Assembly: GCA_024734495.1 (NCBI GenBank)
Contig: JALMQS010000102.1
Span: 10,808,640 to 10,872,639 of the forward strand
Reading direction: 5' to 3'
DNA from: Forficula auricularia
Taxonomy: Eukaryota > Arthropoda > Insecta > Dermaptera > Forficulidae
Length of the DNA stretch: 64,000 bases
This document shows positions 39,386 to 52,200 of this stretch, one piece after another. The first letter of the stretch is position 1; each line of letters starts with the position of its first letter. A program made the position numbers and the translations under genes. The notes beneath the pieces were generated by a model. It was given only the letters and a program-made list of their open reading frames with translations. It was not told the origin of the DNA and searched no databases.

Positions 39386-42094
39386 CTGTGAAAAAGAAAT
39401 TATATTTATAAGATACCCTTTGTTTTTAATTAAAGACCCACTAAATAAGGTTTTTGTATTTATAGCTTTTTAACTTAGAATTCAATTTCAATTTTTTTTC
39501 TTTTTAAATGATATTTATTGATGCTAGAAAGAGTGACAATAGGGCGCCTATAGACCAGGATTAACCCTGCATCTTGAAAAGAATAAGGAGAATAAGGGCC
39601 AGTTGTATGTCGGTTGGTAAACTCTTTTTAAACGTTGATCATCATCATTGAGTATACAGTCCTAAGACTGGTTTGATGCAACAATCCATCTCCACTCGAC
39701 TCTGTCCCCCTCCAGCTGTTTGACCTCTCTAAATGTCTGGCATCCCATATCCCCAATTATTTGGTTGAAATATTCTAATCTGGGTCTTCCCCTTTTCTTT
39801 CCCACCCCCCCTCCAAGATATCCCTAAGCAGTCCCCCATGTCTCAGTGTGTGCCCCATCATCTGACCTCTTCTCTTCTTTAGACTCTAAACGTTGACAAA
39901 GTGTAAATCCTTAGAATTCACCTTGTGCCCGACGGGATGACCAGTCAGATGAAAGTGCCTGTCATCTGATTTGCCATCTCTCCGGGCACAAGGTGAATTC
40001 TAAGGATTTACTCTTTGTCAACGTTTAAAAAGACTTTACCAACCGACATACAACTGGCCCTAAGAAGAAATTCGATAGTTTGAGTTGGAATCGTAGATAC
40101 CTTTGGAAGTAGGTCTGGAACAAGTGAAGGAATACAAAGGCGGGAAGAGAGTTCCATTCTCTAATAGTCATAGGGATAAATGAATTGGCGAATACGTTAG
40201 TTAGACTATTCAATTTTACAGTAAAGGGGTGTAGGCGGTTCGCGAATCGAGTGTTACATAGAAAGAAATATAATTTATTTGTTAAAGACTATAGTTTCCA
40301 AAATTTGAAGGAATTTGTTTGTTGTGTGACCATATTCAAGAGTGGACCAAACTTGAGCTTCGTATATATGAGTGGGCGTAAAATAAAGTCAATATTCCAA
40401 ATTTTCTCGAATTTAAGCGTTCCCAAATGATTTAAAAGAGCTTTTTACTCTCTGCCCAAGGGATTAAAACTTGGAAGGAGTGTTACTTTCGTTTGCCAAT
40501 AGGCTTCTTGGCTTGAAACCAGAGTAAGCATGGATTAGTTAAATGAGGGGTTTGATCGGCATCTCTTCTAAGAATAAATGAGGACTGGAAAAGCTAAATG
40601 ATCTAAGGGACATTTTTACTTTTTTTTGGTTTTTCACCTCTAACAGTTCCAAGTCCTTGCGCCAATACCTCGCTATGAGATCTATGTTCCTAGTAGTTGA
40701 AACAGTGTCTAACACAGAATGCGCTAGTCCTATGTTCAGTCAGGACAGGTTGTGGGATTTTTTCACTTTCTGAAAATTTTTACTTTTGGATCATTTAGCT
40801 TTTCCAGTCTTCAAATGAGTCAGTGTTACTGATTTTGGATTTGGTAGTGAAATGTTCACGTTCAAGAGTGACATATTAAAAATCTTATCTATAATACTTA
40901 CCAAAAATTTTTTTTTCGTTTTGATGCCATTGTAGCAGAGTTTGTCTTCCAGGACCTGGAGGTCGATCGCCACCCAAACGATAATATAACATTCGTTCCA
41001 GTATCCCTCCCACAGGAACACCGTCTGAATTTCCGTTTTCTAAAATTCTAACTCTAGTCAAACGCAAACAGTCCAAACACGCCTGGGCGTATTGCCGGGT
41101 CAGCTCCATGCAAGGACCGTAGAGAACCAGCTGATGGCTAGGAATAGCAAGGAGACAGCCTTCACAACCATTAGTCATTTTTGCTTCTACGTTGATCAAA
41201 TCTATTTGGAAAGATTCTAAAAAATGGATATCTTCCTTTGAAACAGCCTCTAAAAGACCAATATCTTTTTGTCGTAATCGAAATTTTGTCAGCTCCGGCA
41301 AAACTGCACTTGTAATTATTAAAAAAGACTCTTTTTCAGAAGTGGACTCGAGAACAAGCTCAACGCTTTGGTGGATTTCTTCCTCAGTGTAACTATTATC
41401 ACAGCCACTATCACCAACTTGCATGAGCAAAACTCTTCTTTTTGAGGATTTGCTTTTACATTTCAAATCCCGCTCAAGCCAAAAACCTTTTATAATTTCA
41501 GATTCATTGATTGATCGGAATCCAAAAAATTTTACTAAATATGAATAATTTTTTATTAAATAATCTATAATTTGAATTGAAATTGAATGGGGTGTATTCG
41601 AAGAAGCTTTGAGCCACATGAGAAATCGCTCGTCCAGAATACGCGCAACGCTTGGTGTAAATCGGGTGGCAAAAAAAGTCGGCACAAATTTATTTAAATC
41701 GTTAAAAGGAAGCATTTCACTAGTTTCTAGTTTATTTGTGTAGCTCCATAGCTGGTTTGCAAGATCCTCGAATTGTTTGGCAAGTCGAGCCCGAGGCACA
41801 AGTGGGGAGAGTACTTTACGACTCTCCTGTAACATCGCCTCGAGTTCAAAAACGAAACAAGCCCCGCCATCGCCATAATAGGTGTAGAAGGCACCGATGT
41901 GATTTTTAAGCAGTTTCGATATCGCACGGTCCTCGTGGTCCTCAAGAATTAAATGGATCAGAGAGAGACTACTGCGGGTCACGGTCACTGATCCGTTTTG
42001 CATAGGGCTTAGTACAGCCCGACCATAGGGCCCAAAGCTGGTCGTCAATACCTCCCGAAGGACACCGAGGACGGCGATAGCCCCATCGTGGACA
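39114..42094 (-). CDS. BBS10: BBS10-like group II chaperonin-related protein (first exon missing)
   Basis: Vertebrate BBS10 is a CCT-like protein that helps assemble the BBSome, a ciliary trafficking complex. Two exons are recovered: 42094-40902 and 39385-39114, joined GT-AG in frame (about 488 residues). 'AIAVLGVLREVLTTSFGPYG' matches the chaperonin N-terminal helix and the GP-x-G turn. 'YTYYGDGGACFVFELE' matches the GDG segment. 'QLVLYGPCMELTRQYAQACL' and 'GVPVGGILERMLYYRLGG' correspond to BBS10 blocks near the end of the equatorial domain. The last exon ends 'IGILQQALHSCATFIKMDF' before a basic tail. The first exon should encode about 10 residues; none was found. MKKS/BBS6 is the alternative. 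The PVGG block favours BBS10. Drosophila lacks this gene as far as I recall. Confidence 0.72.
39596..40060 (+). mobile_element. Harbinger-like MITE interrupted by a LINE fragment
   Basis: TAA (39593-39595) GGGCCAGTTGTATGTCGG ... CCGACATACAACTGGCCC TAA (40061-40063). The arms fold back ('CCTTAGAATTCACCTTGTGC' and its inverse). A 5'-truncated LINE piece (39639-39886) sits inside. Confidence 0.9.
39639..39886 (-). mobile_element. 5'-truncated RTE-like LINE insertion with 10-bp TSD
   Basis: TAAACGTTGA flanks it on both sides (39629-39638, 39887-39896). The sequence matches the 3' end of 29584-29835, including 'CAGTCCTAAGACTGGTTTGA' and a (TCA)n tail. Insertion inside the MITE dates it after the MITE. 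Confidence 0.92.
40070..40440 (-). pseudogene. Degenerate LINE reverse-transcriptase C terminus
   Basis: The minus strand reads 'NTRFANRLHPFTVKLNSLTN' and 'FANSFIPMTIREWNSLPAF', the same end block as at 1-414, with stops and frameshifts upstream. Confidence 0.7.
40573..40811. mobile_element. Small element with GACTGGAAAAGCTAAATGATC ends
   Basis: 'ACTGGAAAAGCTAAATGATC' at 40574 is matched inverted by 'GATCATTTAGCTTTTCCAGT' at 40790-40810. No coding capacity. Confidence 0.7.
40902..42094 (-). CDS. BBS10: BBS10-like large internal exon
   Basis: Acceptor TTTTTAG, donor TTTG|GTAAGT. It stays open for 397 codons, far longer than expected by chance in this AT-rich DNA. It holds the chaperonin-like N-terminal, apical and most equatorial sequence. 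Confidence 0.78.
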
Positions 42095-42109
42095 CTAAAA
42101 ACAAGAAAA

Positions 42110-43480
42110 CAGAAATTTAATCATAAATTTCCATATTTACATACTTATATTTGAGGCGTTCAAAAGCTGAGTGGACCATCCCACTTTTGTTTTTTTATGA
42201 GAAATCCAGCATAATGGAGGTAAAGGTTCGAGGCAAAAGTGGTAACTGTGCTGTAATCTAGAAGGACGTTTAAAAACAGTTTATACAACTCTCTCTATTT
42301 AGTTTTATCAAAAACCTACTTGAATATAGAGGTTGATCAGCGAAAATGAGATTTGTGGGTTGGTCTACTCCGCTTTTGAATGGGTCATTTATACAAAATA
42401 AAATTTGCCAAAAGGTAATAAAAAAGAAGACAGAAATTTAACAGATGAATTTGTTATTTAATCCCCGAGGATTCTCTTTATTGACGGACTAAGAATATTT
42501 GAGCCCAGGGACAGTCTTTATTTATGGGCTCTCCTTTCACCATTAAGGAGAAGAAAAATGATTAATAAAAATAATTTTAGGTTCAGTGGTTTAAAAAATT
42601 TCTATTAAGTTCAAAAAGTGTGTAAAAATTCATACTTTGATGCCCCCCTCTGTATTTTTAAAGTTGATTAAATTAATCAACTCGTGTGGACAGCAACATT
42701 AGTTTATCACTTATTTGAAATCAACATACCAATTTTCTCCATTTAAGTTTCTTCAGTTTGGGTTTCCCCCAACCTATTTTGAGAAAACCGGCAAAAAGAC
42801 GAAATTACAAAATACCAAAAACATCAACTTCCTTTGCTTCGATTTTAGCCAAAATCTTGAGGTACTTTTTCTAGTCTCTAGATAATATAATAGTTTCAAA
42901 TCCCAAAGCTCTGCGAATTACCATAGACGAGATTTAATGAATATCGAACGAAACCTGGCGAGCAACCTCAAGCAAAGAGCAGTGGTTCCTAATCCTAACC
43001 TAAGGGTATTTAATCCCATGAGGGTAAAATAGCTACTTAAAGGAGTAATCAGACTAATTAATATATGGACCGTTTATTTTGAAAGTAGCCTAAGTCTAAT
43101 TTTGAAAAAAATGAGCTAATGTCAGTTTTAGTTATGCATGACTTGAAGAAAAAGAATGTGATAAAATTTGTTTTCGGAGTCTTGAGCCCCTGGAGCGAGC
43201 CTTTCTTATTAGGCCTAGTGCTTTATTTAGAAAGTGTAGACGGTACTAGCTCTTTGAAAAATTCATAATATAATTCCGAAAAAAAAATATATAAGAAATA
43301 ATGTATGATATCAGAGGGGACTGTCTTTCGAGTCCAGATAATTCTCCCAATTAGAATTATAAATAAGAAAGAAAGAGATCTGTTTTATCAATTTTATTTT
43401 ATCAGGTTCTCAGTAGCTTGCTTTTATAATAAAATAATAACTAATATTAATTAACGCTTTTAATTATTTGATAGTAAATT
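42110..43480. other. Intergenic; expected place for the BBS10 first exon
   Basis: No convincing ATG-donor pair that fits the phase (2 nt before T) was found. A repeat block resembling 21000-21060 occurs near 42840-42930. Confidence 0.4.
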
Positions 43481-43834
43481 TATTTATTTAAAACTAATAA
43501 AATAATATATAATAATAATATAATATTTGCTCTGGCCTGCGCGTGGTTGCCAGTCCAAGGCTTTTTTTCTATATATTAATCCTTTTTTATTAAATTATTT
43601 TGGACTGAGGACCGGATGAGAGGGGAGAACAAATATGGAATTGGAATAATTATCGGAAAAGAGGTTTTTTTATTTAATTAGTTTTTTCCTCTTACTAAAA
43701 ACAAGGACTAAAAAGATGATCAAGGACAAGGTGGAGAATAATCTCCGGAGTCGAAGCTCAAAAACAATGTATACATTAATTAATTCATGTAAAATAAATG
43801 GTTTAATAAAATTTATAAAAAAAAATTAAATTAT

Positions 43835-45230
43835 TTTATTTATTTATTTATTATATTATATAATCGTACACTTAAATATATTAAATTATAATGTTAAAAT
43901 ATATATCAATGAGGAGTTCAAATCAAATGGCTCCGCTCATGCTGGACAGCCATGCGGCCCGGACAAGTCTGGGTCAGTCTCTCGATATAATAGACCAAAA
44001 TAATTACAAATAAGAAAGAAAACGATCTTATTTTATCGATTTCTTTTATCTGGAAGTTCACAGTATGTCTATTAAATAAGAATATAACATTTTGATTAAG
44101 AATTTTGTAAAAAATTGTATGAAAAGATTCAATTTTTTCTCTCTGGGAGCGAATCAACTAGAAATGGCAAGAAGTTTTATTTTTTTTTCTCATTAGATAT
44201 TTATTTAAATCTATTGAAATTTCATATCTGTTTGTTATTGTCATTTATCTTTTATATAAAATAATTGTTATTAGGAAATTTGCATTTTAAAGGGTAGTTT
44301 ATTGAAGTCAAATTTGAAAAAACGAAAATAACTCCGTTGAAATTTTTTTTAAAAATATGAAATTAATAGATATTATAAAACAATTAATTATTAATAATTT
44401 AATTTAATTTTGAATGAAATCGATTCAGTACTTTTTGAGAAAATGCTCAAAAACACCGAAAACCGCCATGAAAGGCCGTTTTAGAAGCATTTTAAAAATC
44501 CACCACCATGTCACAAGTCAATGTTTCATTTCATATGACTTTTTAAACTTTTTTCAAAGGCATCTCTTGCTTTCAAAAACGGCCTTTTTTTTGACGGTTC
44601 AGATGGTTTTTGACCATTTTCTCAAGAAGTACTGAATCGATTTCCTTCAAAATTAAAGCAAATTATTAATAATTAATTGTTTTATAATATCTATTAATTT
44701 CATATTTATAAAAAAAATTTCAACGGAATTATTAGCGTTTTTTAAATTGGACTTCAAATAAACTACCCTTTAAAATGCAAATTTCCTAATAACAATTATT
44801 TTCTATAAAAGATAAATAAAAATAACACACAAATATGAAATTTCAATAGATTTGAATATATATCTAATAAGAAAAAAAATAAAATTTTTTGCCAATTCTA
44901 GTTGATTCGCTCCCGGAGAGAAGAAATTGAATATTTTCATACATTTTCTTTTTAACTATAAAATTCTTAATCAAAACGCCATTTTCTTATATAATAGACT
45001 TACTGTGAACCTCCAGATAGATGAAATCGATAAAATAATATATATTTCTTTCTGATTCATAATTCTTATTTTCTGTTATATCTAGACTAGAGGTCGCATG
45101 GCTTCCCGGCCTGAGCGGAGGCATTTGTTATGAATTCATCAATTATATTCAGTCCTCAGTATTGATAAATCTTATTATTTTTAATATATTTAAATGTACA
45201 ATTATATAATATAAAAAATAAATAAATAAA
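43835..45230. repeat. Giant palindrome, about 1.4 kb
   Basis: The arms are about 690 bp each. Outer 'AATATATTAAATTATAATGT' and 'TTTAATATATTTAAATGTAC', middle 'GGAGCGAATCAACTAGAA' versus 'TTCTAGTTGATTCGCTCC', and inner 'GAAATCGATTCAGTACTTTT' versus 'AAGTACTGAATCGATTTCC' all pair. The centre is near 44530. A third partial arm ('TTATAAATAAGAAAGAAAGA') lies at 43310-43500. Confidence 0.88.
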
Positions 45231-45549
45231 ATAATTTAATAAAAACAATTATTATATATAAAAACAAAGCTTTGTGTCCAAGAGGTCCTTACAAATATAT
45301 ATCTCATATTTTATGATTAAAAATATTATATTTCTAATAAAATTATTCTTGAATATTGAATATTTTAAAAATTTTTGATTTTAAGTATTACCCAAAATAA
45401 AAAATCACAGATTTTTTTGAGTCTATGATTATTTTCTATAAAAATCGTTTTGTTATTTTTTAACAAATGTAATCAACGCCTACGTTACACCTTATGAAAA
45501 TTATAATTTTGAAAAAATCTAGCACATGCGCGCTTTATACATCTTTGGC

Positions 45550-45954
45550 TGGTTAAATAAATGCGCTGTTGCCAAATTGTTTTTAGTGTAAATTTTTTTT
45601 ATACATTTTCATTATTTATTCATTATTATCTCAGAAACTGTGTTGTAACTATTTATGAATCAAAATTGTCTTAAAATATGTATTGGTTATTATTTAATGT
45701 GGTTTAGTTTTTTATAAAAATGGTATTAAGGGTTTCTTAATTATAATTAAATATGTATGTAAATTTTCCGATATCCCGTATAGTGCAAGGTTAAAGAGCC
45801 TGAAAAACTCGATTTTTGAAATTTAATATCTCAGGCACTATATTATTCATTAATTTCGTTTTGCCACCAATCGATGCAGAATAATTTAAATAATAGTCTG
45901 TCTAAATTTCAAAAAAATCCTAAGAAAACGAATTTGGCGGAACAACTACCTTAA
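45550..45954 (+). mobile_element. TTAA family T2, 5'-truncated copy
   Basis: 'TTAAATAAATGCG(C)TGTTGCCA' through 'GGAACAACTACCTTAA' matches 18636-19014. Confidence 0.8.
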
Positions 45955-45959
45955 TTGAA

Positions 45960-46650
45960 CAATGTTTGCTTTTTGGATCTCTTTTTTTTACAGGAGCACT
46001 AAAATGGTTAAATGGACAGTCTGTTGCTTACTATATTTAAGTAGAGCATTCACGTTATCGCTTTCATATTACAAATAAAGCCAAGTTCACTGTCTCCATC
46101 TCCAATCGATATACTCATAAATCACGCTGTTCATTATATAAAAAAATCATTAGATATTTATCTTTAATATTCTGTAAACAAAACCATAAGTCCTAAGCAG
46201 TCCCCAAGTACGCGTGCACGCTATTTTAGAAACTATTAGATTAGGGTGTAAATAACTAGGTTAAAGGAAGGAAAACGAGAAACTTGCTCTGCAATTGAGG
46301 ACATGTATTCTCATTCCGTTTGGTCGTTGAGAATAGAAACAATAACATGCTAGGGATATCGAGGAATACGATTAAAACGTAAAATAAATTAAAAGAGGAA
46401 ATTAGAATTGAATATATTATGTTTTAAAAATAATATTTCTATCTCATGCATTAAATTAAAATAATTTATTCAAGGCTCTAAATTTAGCGTGGAAGTGTTC
46501 ATGTTAGGATTCTCAAATAGAAACGAAATATATTAAGAAAAATGAAATTCTTTCTTTAAATTGTCTTTTATAATTTTATATAATTGTGGATACTTTTATA
46601 AGGAAAAATATTCTTGCTTATGCTAAGAAACGGCGAATTTCGAGTAGTGC
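45960..46650. other. Intergenic AT-rich DNA, nothing recognised
   Basis: No long frame and no inverted repeat of note. Confidence 0.5.
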
Positions 46651-47149
46651 TGGAGTCATGCGCGTAGTTAAGGAGGGGGGGGGGGCAAGGGGGCACTGCC
46701 CCCCTTGAAACCTCCTTGCCTCCCCCCTCTAGAAAAATCGAGTCAATATCTCAATAACTATTTATGCTATGAGATTAATTTTATTCTTAAAAATTCAATA
46801 CAAATTGAAAAATGTAGATTTCAAAAAAAATTATCTTCCCATATAGCACAGTAAATAGGGGGGTTTCAGCTTATAATAATTGCCGAAAAAGATTTTTTAG
46901 AGTCGTTTGGAATGGTGTGGGTATGCCAAATCTAAGTTTGCAACCTATGAGGGACAACTTTTAGCGGCCAAAACCTCGAAATTTTCGGACTTTTTCCAGT
47001 TTTTTTTATTATAACTCGAAAACAGTTCATATTTTATAAATAACCGTTCTATAGTAAATTAAAGAGGACAAATTTTCGCGTTGATTAAAAAAAAGAAATG
47101 CAAAATTGGTCTAGTAGTTAGATTTTTAATGGGGATCCAAAAAACAGCC

Positions 47150-47700
47150 CCCAGGATCACTTTTGAATATCACTAAAACTCGCACTTTTTTTGATTTTTT
47201 CCCATTTTGACCATGAAGGAGCACGTTTTCAACAAAGACAACTCTATACATTTTAAAACTAGATTAAATTTTCTATAATTTAAATAAAGTTTCATATTAA
47301 TTGAATAATGGTAACCCGTGTCGCAATGAGGTTGAAATTTTGAAAAAAATGCAATTTTTTGCAAAAAATCTCAGTTTTTCCTTCATAAAATGAAAAGCAC
47401 TCTTCATAGAAACTTTATTTTTATCTCCTTCTTTAGAATGTTTTGTTAACTTGAACATTTATTTAGACCACTTTTTTGATAAAACTCTTAGATTTAGATC
47501 CTCATGCGTCATGGAAAATGCTGGATATCTATAAATCTAAGAGTTTTATCAAAAAAGTGGTCCAGGTAAACGTTTAAGTCAATAAGATTTCCTACAGAAT
47601 GAAATAGGAATCAAGTTTCTAGGATCAGTAATTTTCTTTTTATGAAGGAAAAACTGCGATTTTTTGAAAAAACACAAATTTGGTTGGGCGGTCGCCACAC
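47150..47700. repeat. Dispersed foldback family 'ACCACTTTTTTGATAAAACT', copy 1
   Basis: 'GACCACTTTTTTGATAAAAC' (47467) pairs with 'GTTTTATCAAAAAAGTGGTC' (47545). Outer 'TTTTTCCTTCATAAAATGAA' pairs with 'TTTTTATGAAGGAAAAAC'. Related blocks are at 52000-52560 in VRK1 intron 2. Confidence 0.75.
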
Positions 47701-48439
47701 CTCGCTCAACCCTGCCCCCCCCCCCCTAGGAAAATTCTCTAACTACGCCAATGATATTTGGGCTGCCTTCCAATCAATTCTTCATTAAAGTTCTTCCAGA
47801 TCATCTCTCCAAACAGAAAACACTTTTAATATATTGTTAAATATTTTCAAATGAAATCTATGAATTTAATTTCGAAATTAAAATTTCAAAATTTAAAGAT
47901 TTAGAAAAAACGAACTATAGTTAGTATTAAGATAAAAAGTCCGCATAGAAGATTAAAGGCCGCAGATTTTCCACCCCTTGCTGGCCTAGCTCGAAAAAAG
48001 GCGGCAATTGCTTCGGCTAAGTTCGGAAAACATTCGTTCTTCCTCGGCTAGGGAAATTTCAAATATTTTATGGTTAGTTTTTATTTATAACCGAATTGAT
48101 AAGTTAAGAAAAATATAAATATAATAATAAACAATCACATTATGTATTTTTTATAATTTAATATAAGAATTTTTCTTTTTAGAATATATTAAATCTCAAT
48201 CAGCGTTAATTTTTTCCATCTTCTCAAATAGACAAATCTCAGATGACAAGGTTAGTACAAGTTTCATTCTAAAAATTAGTATTCATTTTAGGGTTTTGTT
48301 TAAAAGTTATACGGAACCCTAATATTTATTATCATGTCTATTGTCTGTCGTTATATCTAAGCTGGTAAACTTAAATAAGATACAAAGGGATGGTGCCATA
48401 TTAATATTAATAACATCACTAAAAAGAGAAAAATAAAAA

Positions 48440-48810
48440 TAATTTTTAAGAAAAAAATAAAACCGACTTCAAAAAATTAAATGCAACAAATAAAATACAC
48501 TAAAAGGTATAAAATAATTATTATCTTATTTAGTTACAACTAAACGACGAAATATTAACATGAAATTACTTTTTGAAGACGGTGCCAAACATATACCTTT
48601 TATGAATCTCACTCGACGGATCTTACTTAGTACGTTTGGCGGGTACACGCGCTTATAGGTATGGTTTGTTTGGCACCGACTTCAAAAAGTAATTTCATGT
48701 TAATATTTAGTAGTTTACTTGTAACTAAATAAGATAATAATTATTTTATACCTTTTAGTGTATTTTATTTGTTGCATTTAATTTTTTGAAGTCGGTTTTA
48801 TTTTTTTCGA
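48440..48810. mobile_element. Foldback with AAAACCGACTTCAAAAAATT ends, copy 1
   Basis: Arms of about 165 bp: 'ATAAAACCGACTTCAAAAAA' to 'GAAGACGGTGCCAAACATAT' and the inverse from 'GTTTGGCACCGACTTC' to 'TTTGAAGTCGGTTTTAT'. A second copy is at 53410-53750. Confidence 0.85.
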
Positions 48811-49059
48811 TTTAAATTTTTGAATCTAGTTATTTTTCTTGGCTGGTTGGCTCCCCTGATTTCCCCAGACAAAAATATCTTCACCTTTTAAAAATTTACT
48901 TTCACTAATAAGAAATGGCCCATCAGTTTCCGATAAGATAGAATACTAATATTTTATTTGTAAAATTAATTAAATAGTCACATAAAACTGCCATCTCTCA
49001 TTATCTCTTTATTTTTCCCAACTGTTTTGTGAAAACTCGTCAAAATAAAATTTCTCAAC

Positions 49060-49266
49060 ATGGCTAACAAACCAGTAAAAACCCCTCGCAAAAAGGCTAA
49101 TGGATATAAATTCCCGAAAGCTCTGCCAAAAGGTGAAATTCTTCAAGATACAATGAAAAAAGAATGGCAATTGGGACCTTCAATTGGAAAAGGCGGATTC
49201 GGAGAAGTTTATTCAGCCGCTGAAGCTGGCGCCAAAAATTCAGATTTCCCCTACGTTATTAAAATT
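49060..49266 (+). CDS. VRK1: VRK1 exon 1
   Basis: ATG to ATT|GTAAGA, 69 codons: basic N terminus MANKPVKTPRKKANGYKFPK, the P-loop and ATP lysine in YVIKI. Confidence 0.94.
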
Positions 49267-52200
49267 GTAAGATTCTTTAATTTCTAATTTCTTCATTTAA
49301 AAAATAAACTTATATTTAATTAAATATTTCCACCAATATATTTAATAATCAAGTCTGATTGTTGTTCAAGTCGTTCATATTATTTTTAATAGGGAAAAAA
49401 GATTTGACAGCTGAGAGCCAGCCGAATCGAGTCCTTTTGTGTCAGAGGACGGTTTGGACCGAACCGAGGGGTGAACCGCGATTGGAATTAGATGTACACG
49501 TCTTTGGAATTATGTGGAATTATTTTAGAATTTTCACCTTCATCTATTGCCTTCTACTTGGAAATGAAAGTGGAAGTAGGTGTACAAGATATTAGGTCGC
49601 GGTTCACCCCGGACCGAACATTCATTTCCCAATCCTCACAACTGTCAGCTTTTATTAATCTAAATTGGAAGAAAAAGTTTTCACTTTTTAAAGTCTCAGT
49701 CCAGGCAAATTACTTGAAAAAATGGCATAAACAGGAAATAATTCCCGGTAAAGATTTTATTGCTGGAATACCTTTATTGGTACTCCAATATTACTACCCT
49801 AAGTTTTTCCCCAAATTCATGTTGTGGAAATTTTTCTACGCGCCTCAAAATGTGAAAATTTCGGAGTTTTTTCAGTTTTTCTTGAATAACTCTATAACTG
49901 CTTATCAAATCAAAAATATATTAATAAGATAAATTAAAGCTCTTTAAATTACGCGTAAAATAATACTAATTCATCTAATTAGGTTCAGTAGAACCGGTAT
50001 TAGCGCCTGTCAAAAAACAGCCCCCGGGATCACTTTTGAATCCCTAAAGCTCACACTTTTTTCATTTTTTTCTATTTTGAAATTATTCAATATATATATA
50101 GTATATTAGGTTGTTTCAAAAGTTTTGTCCACTTTAATGTCATGTGTTTTTGTAGCTCCATATCTCAATAAATATTTATTCTACTGTGTCGTGGTGTATA
50201 CTGATCGATAGAGAATTTTGTACTCTATACATTGATGCTGTTCATTTTTTTCCAAATTTTAATTTTTTGCCTCTTTTCAGGTTAATACTATATGATGTCG
50301 GTAAGCGATTTGCGGTTTGCGAAATTTCGTTCTGGAGATTCTAGCCTCGAAGATAAGCCCCGTAGTGGTCGACCTAGAGTAATCCAGGACGAGGATTTGA
50401 GGGTGATTGATCGTCGAAGTTCTGCCTCACCCACCATACTCCCCAGACCTCTCGACAACCGACTACCATCTATTCAAGCACTTCGATAACTTTATCACCG
50501 GTAGAACCTTCGCCAATCAGGACCATGCAAAAACGGCCTTCGTCGACTTCATCGAATCCCCAGCACCCAATTTTTATGCCGACGGAATTAATAGACTTGT
50601 GTTACGTTGGCAAAAGAGCACTGATTCAAATGGCGCTTATTTCGATTAAATTGAATAAGTATTCACTGAGATATTACACTTTAAAGTAGACTCATAAAAA
50701 CTTTTGAAACAACCTAATATATTAAATATACTGAATGATTTTTTTTAATTAACTGCTTTGGCTGTGGTGTACAGGGAGGGACCCAATCTGTTTTGCCCAT
50801 ATATTTTATTATTTCTTTTTTCTTTTTCTGCTTCTAGGAACCCAAAGAGAATGGACCCCTTTATGTGGAACTTCATTGTTATATGAGAATTGGAAAACCT
50901 GAGACAAGTAAGAATTATTTTTATATATTGTATATTATTTCTTCAAATTATTTTTGCTAACAGCAATTATTTATTCCTAAAAAAATAATAATAATTCTAA
51001 TTTATTTCAAAACCGGGGTCACCAAACTTTTTCCAGAAGGGGTCGTAACAAAATATTTCTAATAAATAGTATCCTGGAGATAATTTAAATGAAATTTTTT
51101 TACTGTTTATTAGATGTGATGTTACAACTCAAAGTACTCAATCAATATTTACATGATAGATATAAAGAAGTATAACGATTCAATCACACATATTTTCAAA
51201 TAATTTAAATGGTAGTTCGCTGAGAATGCATTGCAAGGAATAAATTAAAGGACTTTTTCTTCTGCTTAATATAAATATAAATATTTTTATTTATTTAAGA
51301 CTAGTCGCGAAGGCTTTGTTTTAATTTTCAGACTAATATAATAATCCAGGCAAATTACGTGAAAAAATGCCATAAACAAGAAATAATTCCCTGTAAAGAT
51401 TTTATTGCTGGAATACCTTTATTGGTACTCAAATATTACTTCCCTAAGTTTTCACCCAAATCTGTGTTTTGGGAATTTTTCTACGGGCCACAAAATGAGA
51501 TAATTTCGGAGTTTTTTCAGTTTTTCTTGAATAACTCTAAAACGGCATATCAAATCAACAAGATACCTATTAGATAAATTAAAGCTCTTTAAATTATGGG
51601 TAAAATGATGACAATTTCATTCATCTATTTAAGTTAAGTAGAACAGGTTGCAATGGTCTTGCGGGTTGAGCAAGAATTTATTTAAAATAAATTAATTTAA
51701 CATCTTATTTTTCTTCAGAATTAAGTTTACATTAATGCAAGCTATTAGTAATAGAGCAAGGAAAACTGATGAGTTCCGAGAAAGCTAGACAATTGACCAG
51801 CAATTAGGAATGATAAGAGAGCATTGACTTCAGGGAGAGTGAGCGAGTGAAATACACTTCTGCTATTGGAGTTGAACACATATACACATATACTGTAATA
51901 AAATAAAGCCCAATTTCCCTCGTACATGAGTTACATTGCCCCCCCCCCCCCCCCTCGCCCCTTGATAACCCCCCACCCCCTCGTGAGGTACTAGCGCCTG
52001 TCAAAATACAGCCCCTGGGATCACTTTTGAATATCCCTAAAACTCGTACTTTTTTCGATTTTTTCCTCATTTTGACCATGAAGGAGCACGTTTTCGACAA
52101 AGACCACTCTATACATTTTTAAACTAGATTAAATTTCCTACAATTTAAATAAAGTTTCATCTTAATTGGATAATGATAACCTGTGCCGGAATAAGGTTGA

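Noticed and set aside
42890..42920. Candidate BBS10 first exon (minus-strand CTATG|GTAATT)
   Set aside because: It would add only a methionine codon and the phase does not fit the T-initial exon.
51767..51800. CTGATGAGTTCCGAGAAAGC resembling a hammerhead core
   Set aside because: Stem II cannot form with the spacing present.
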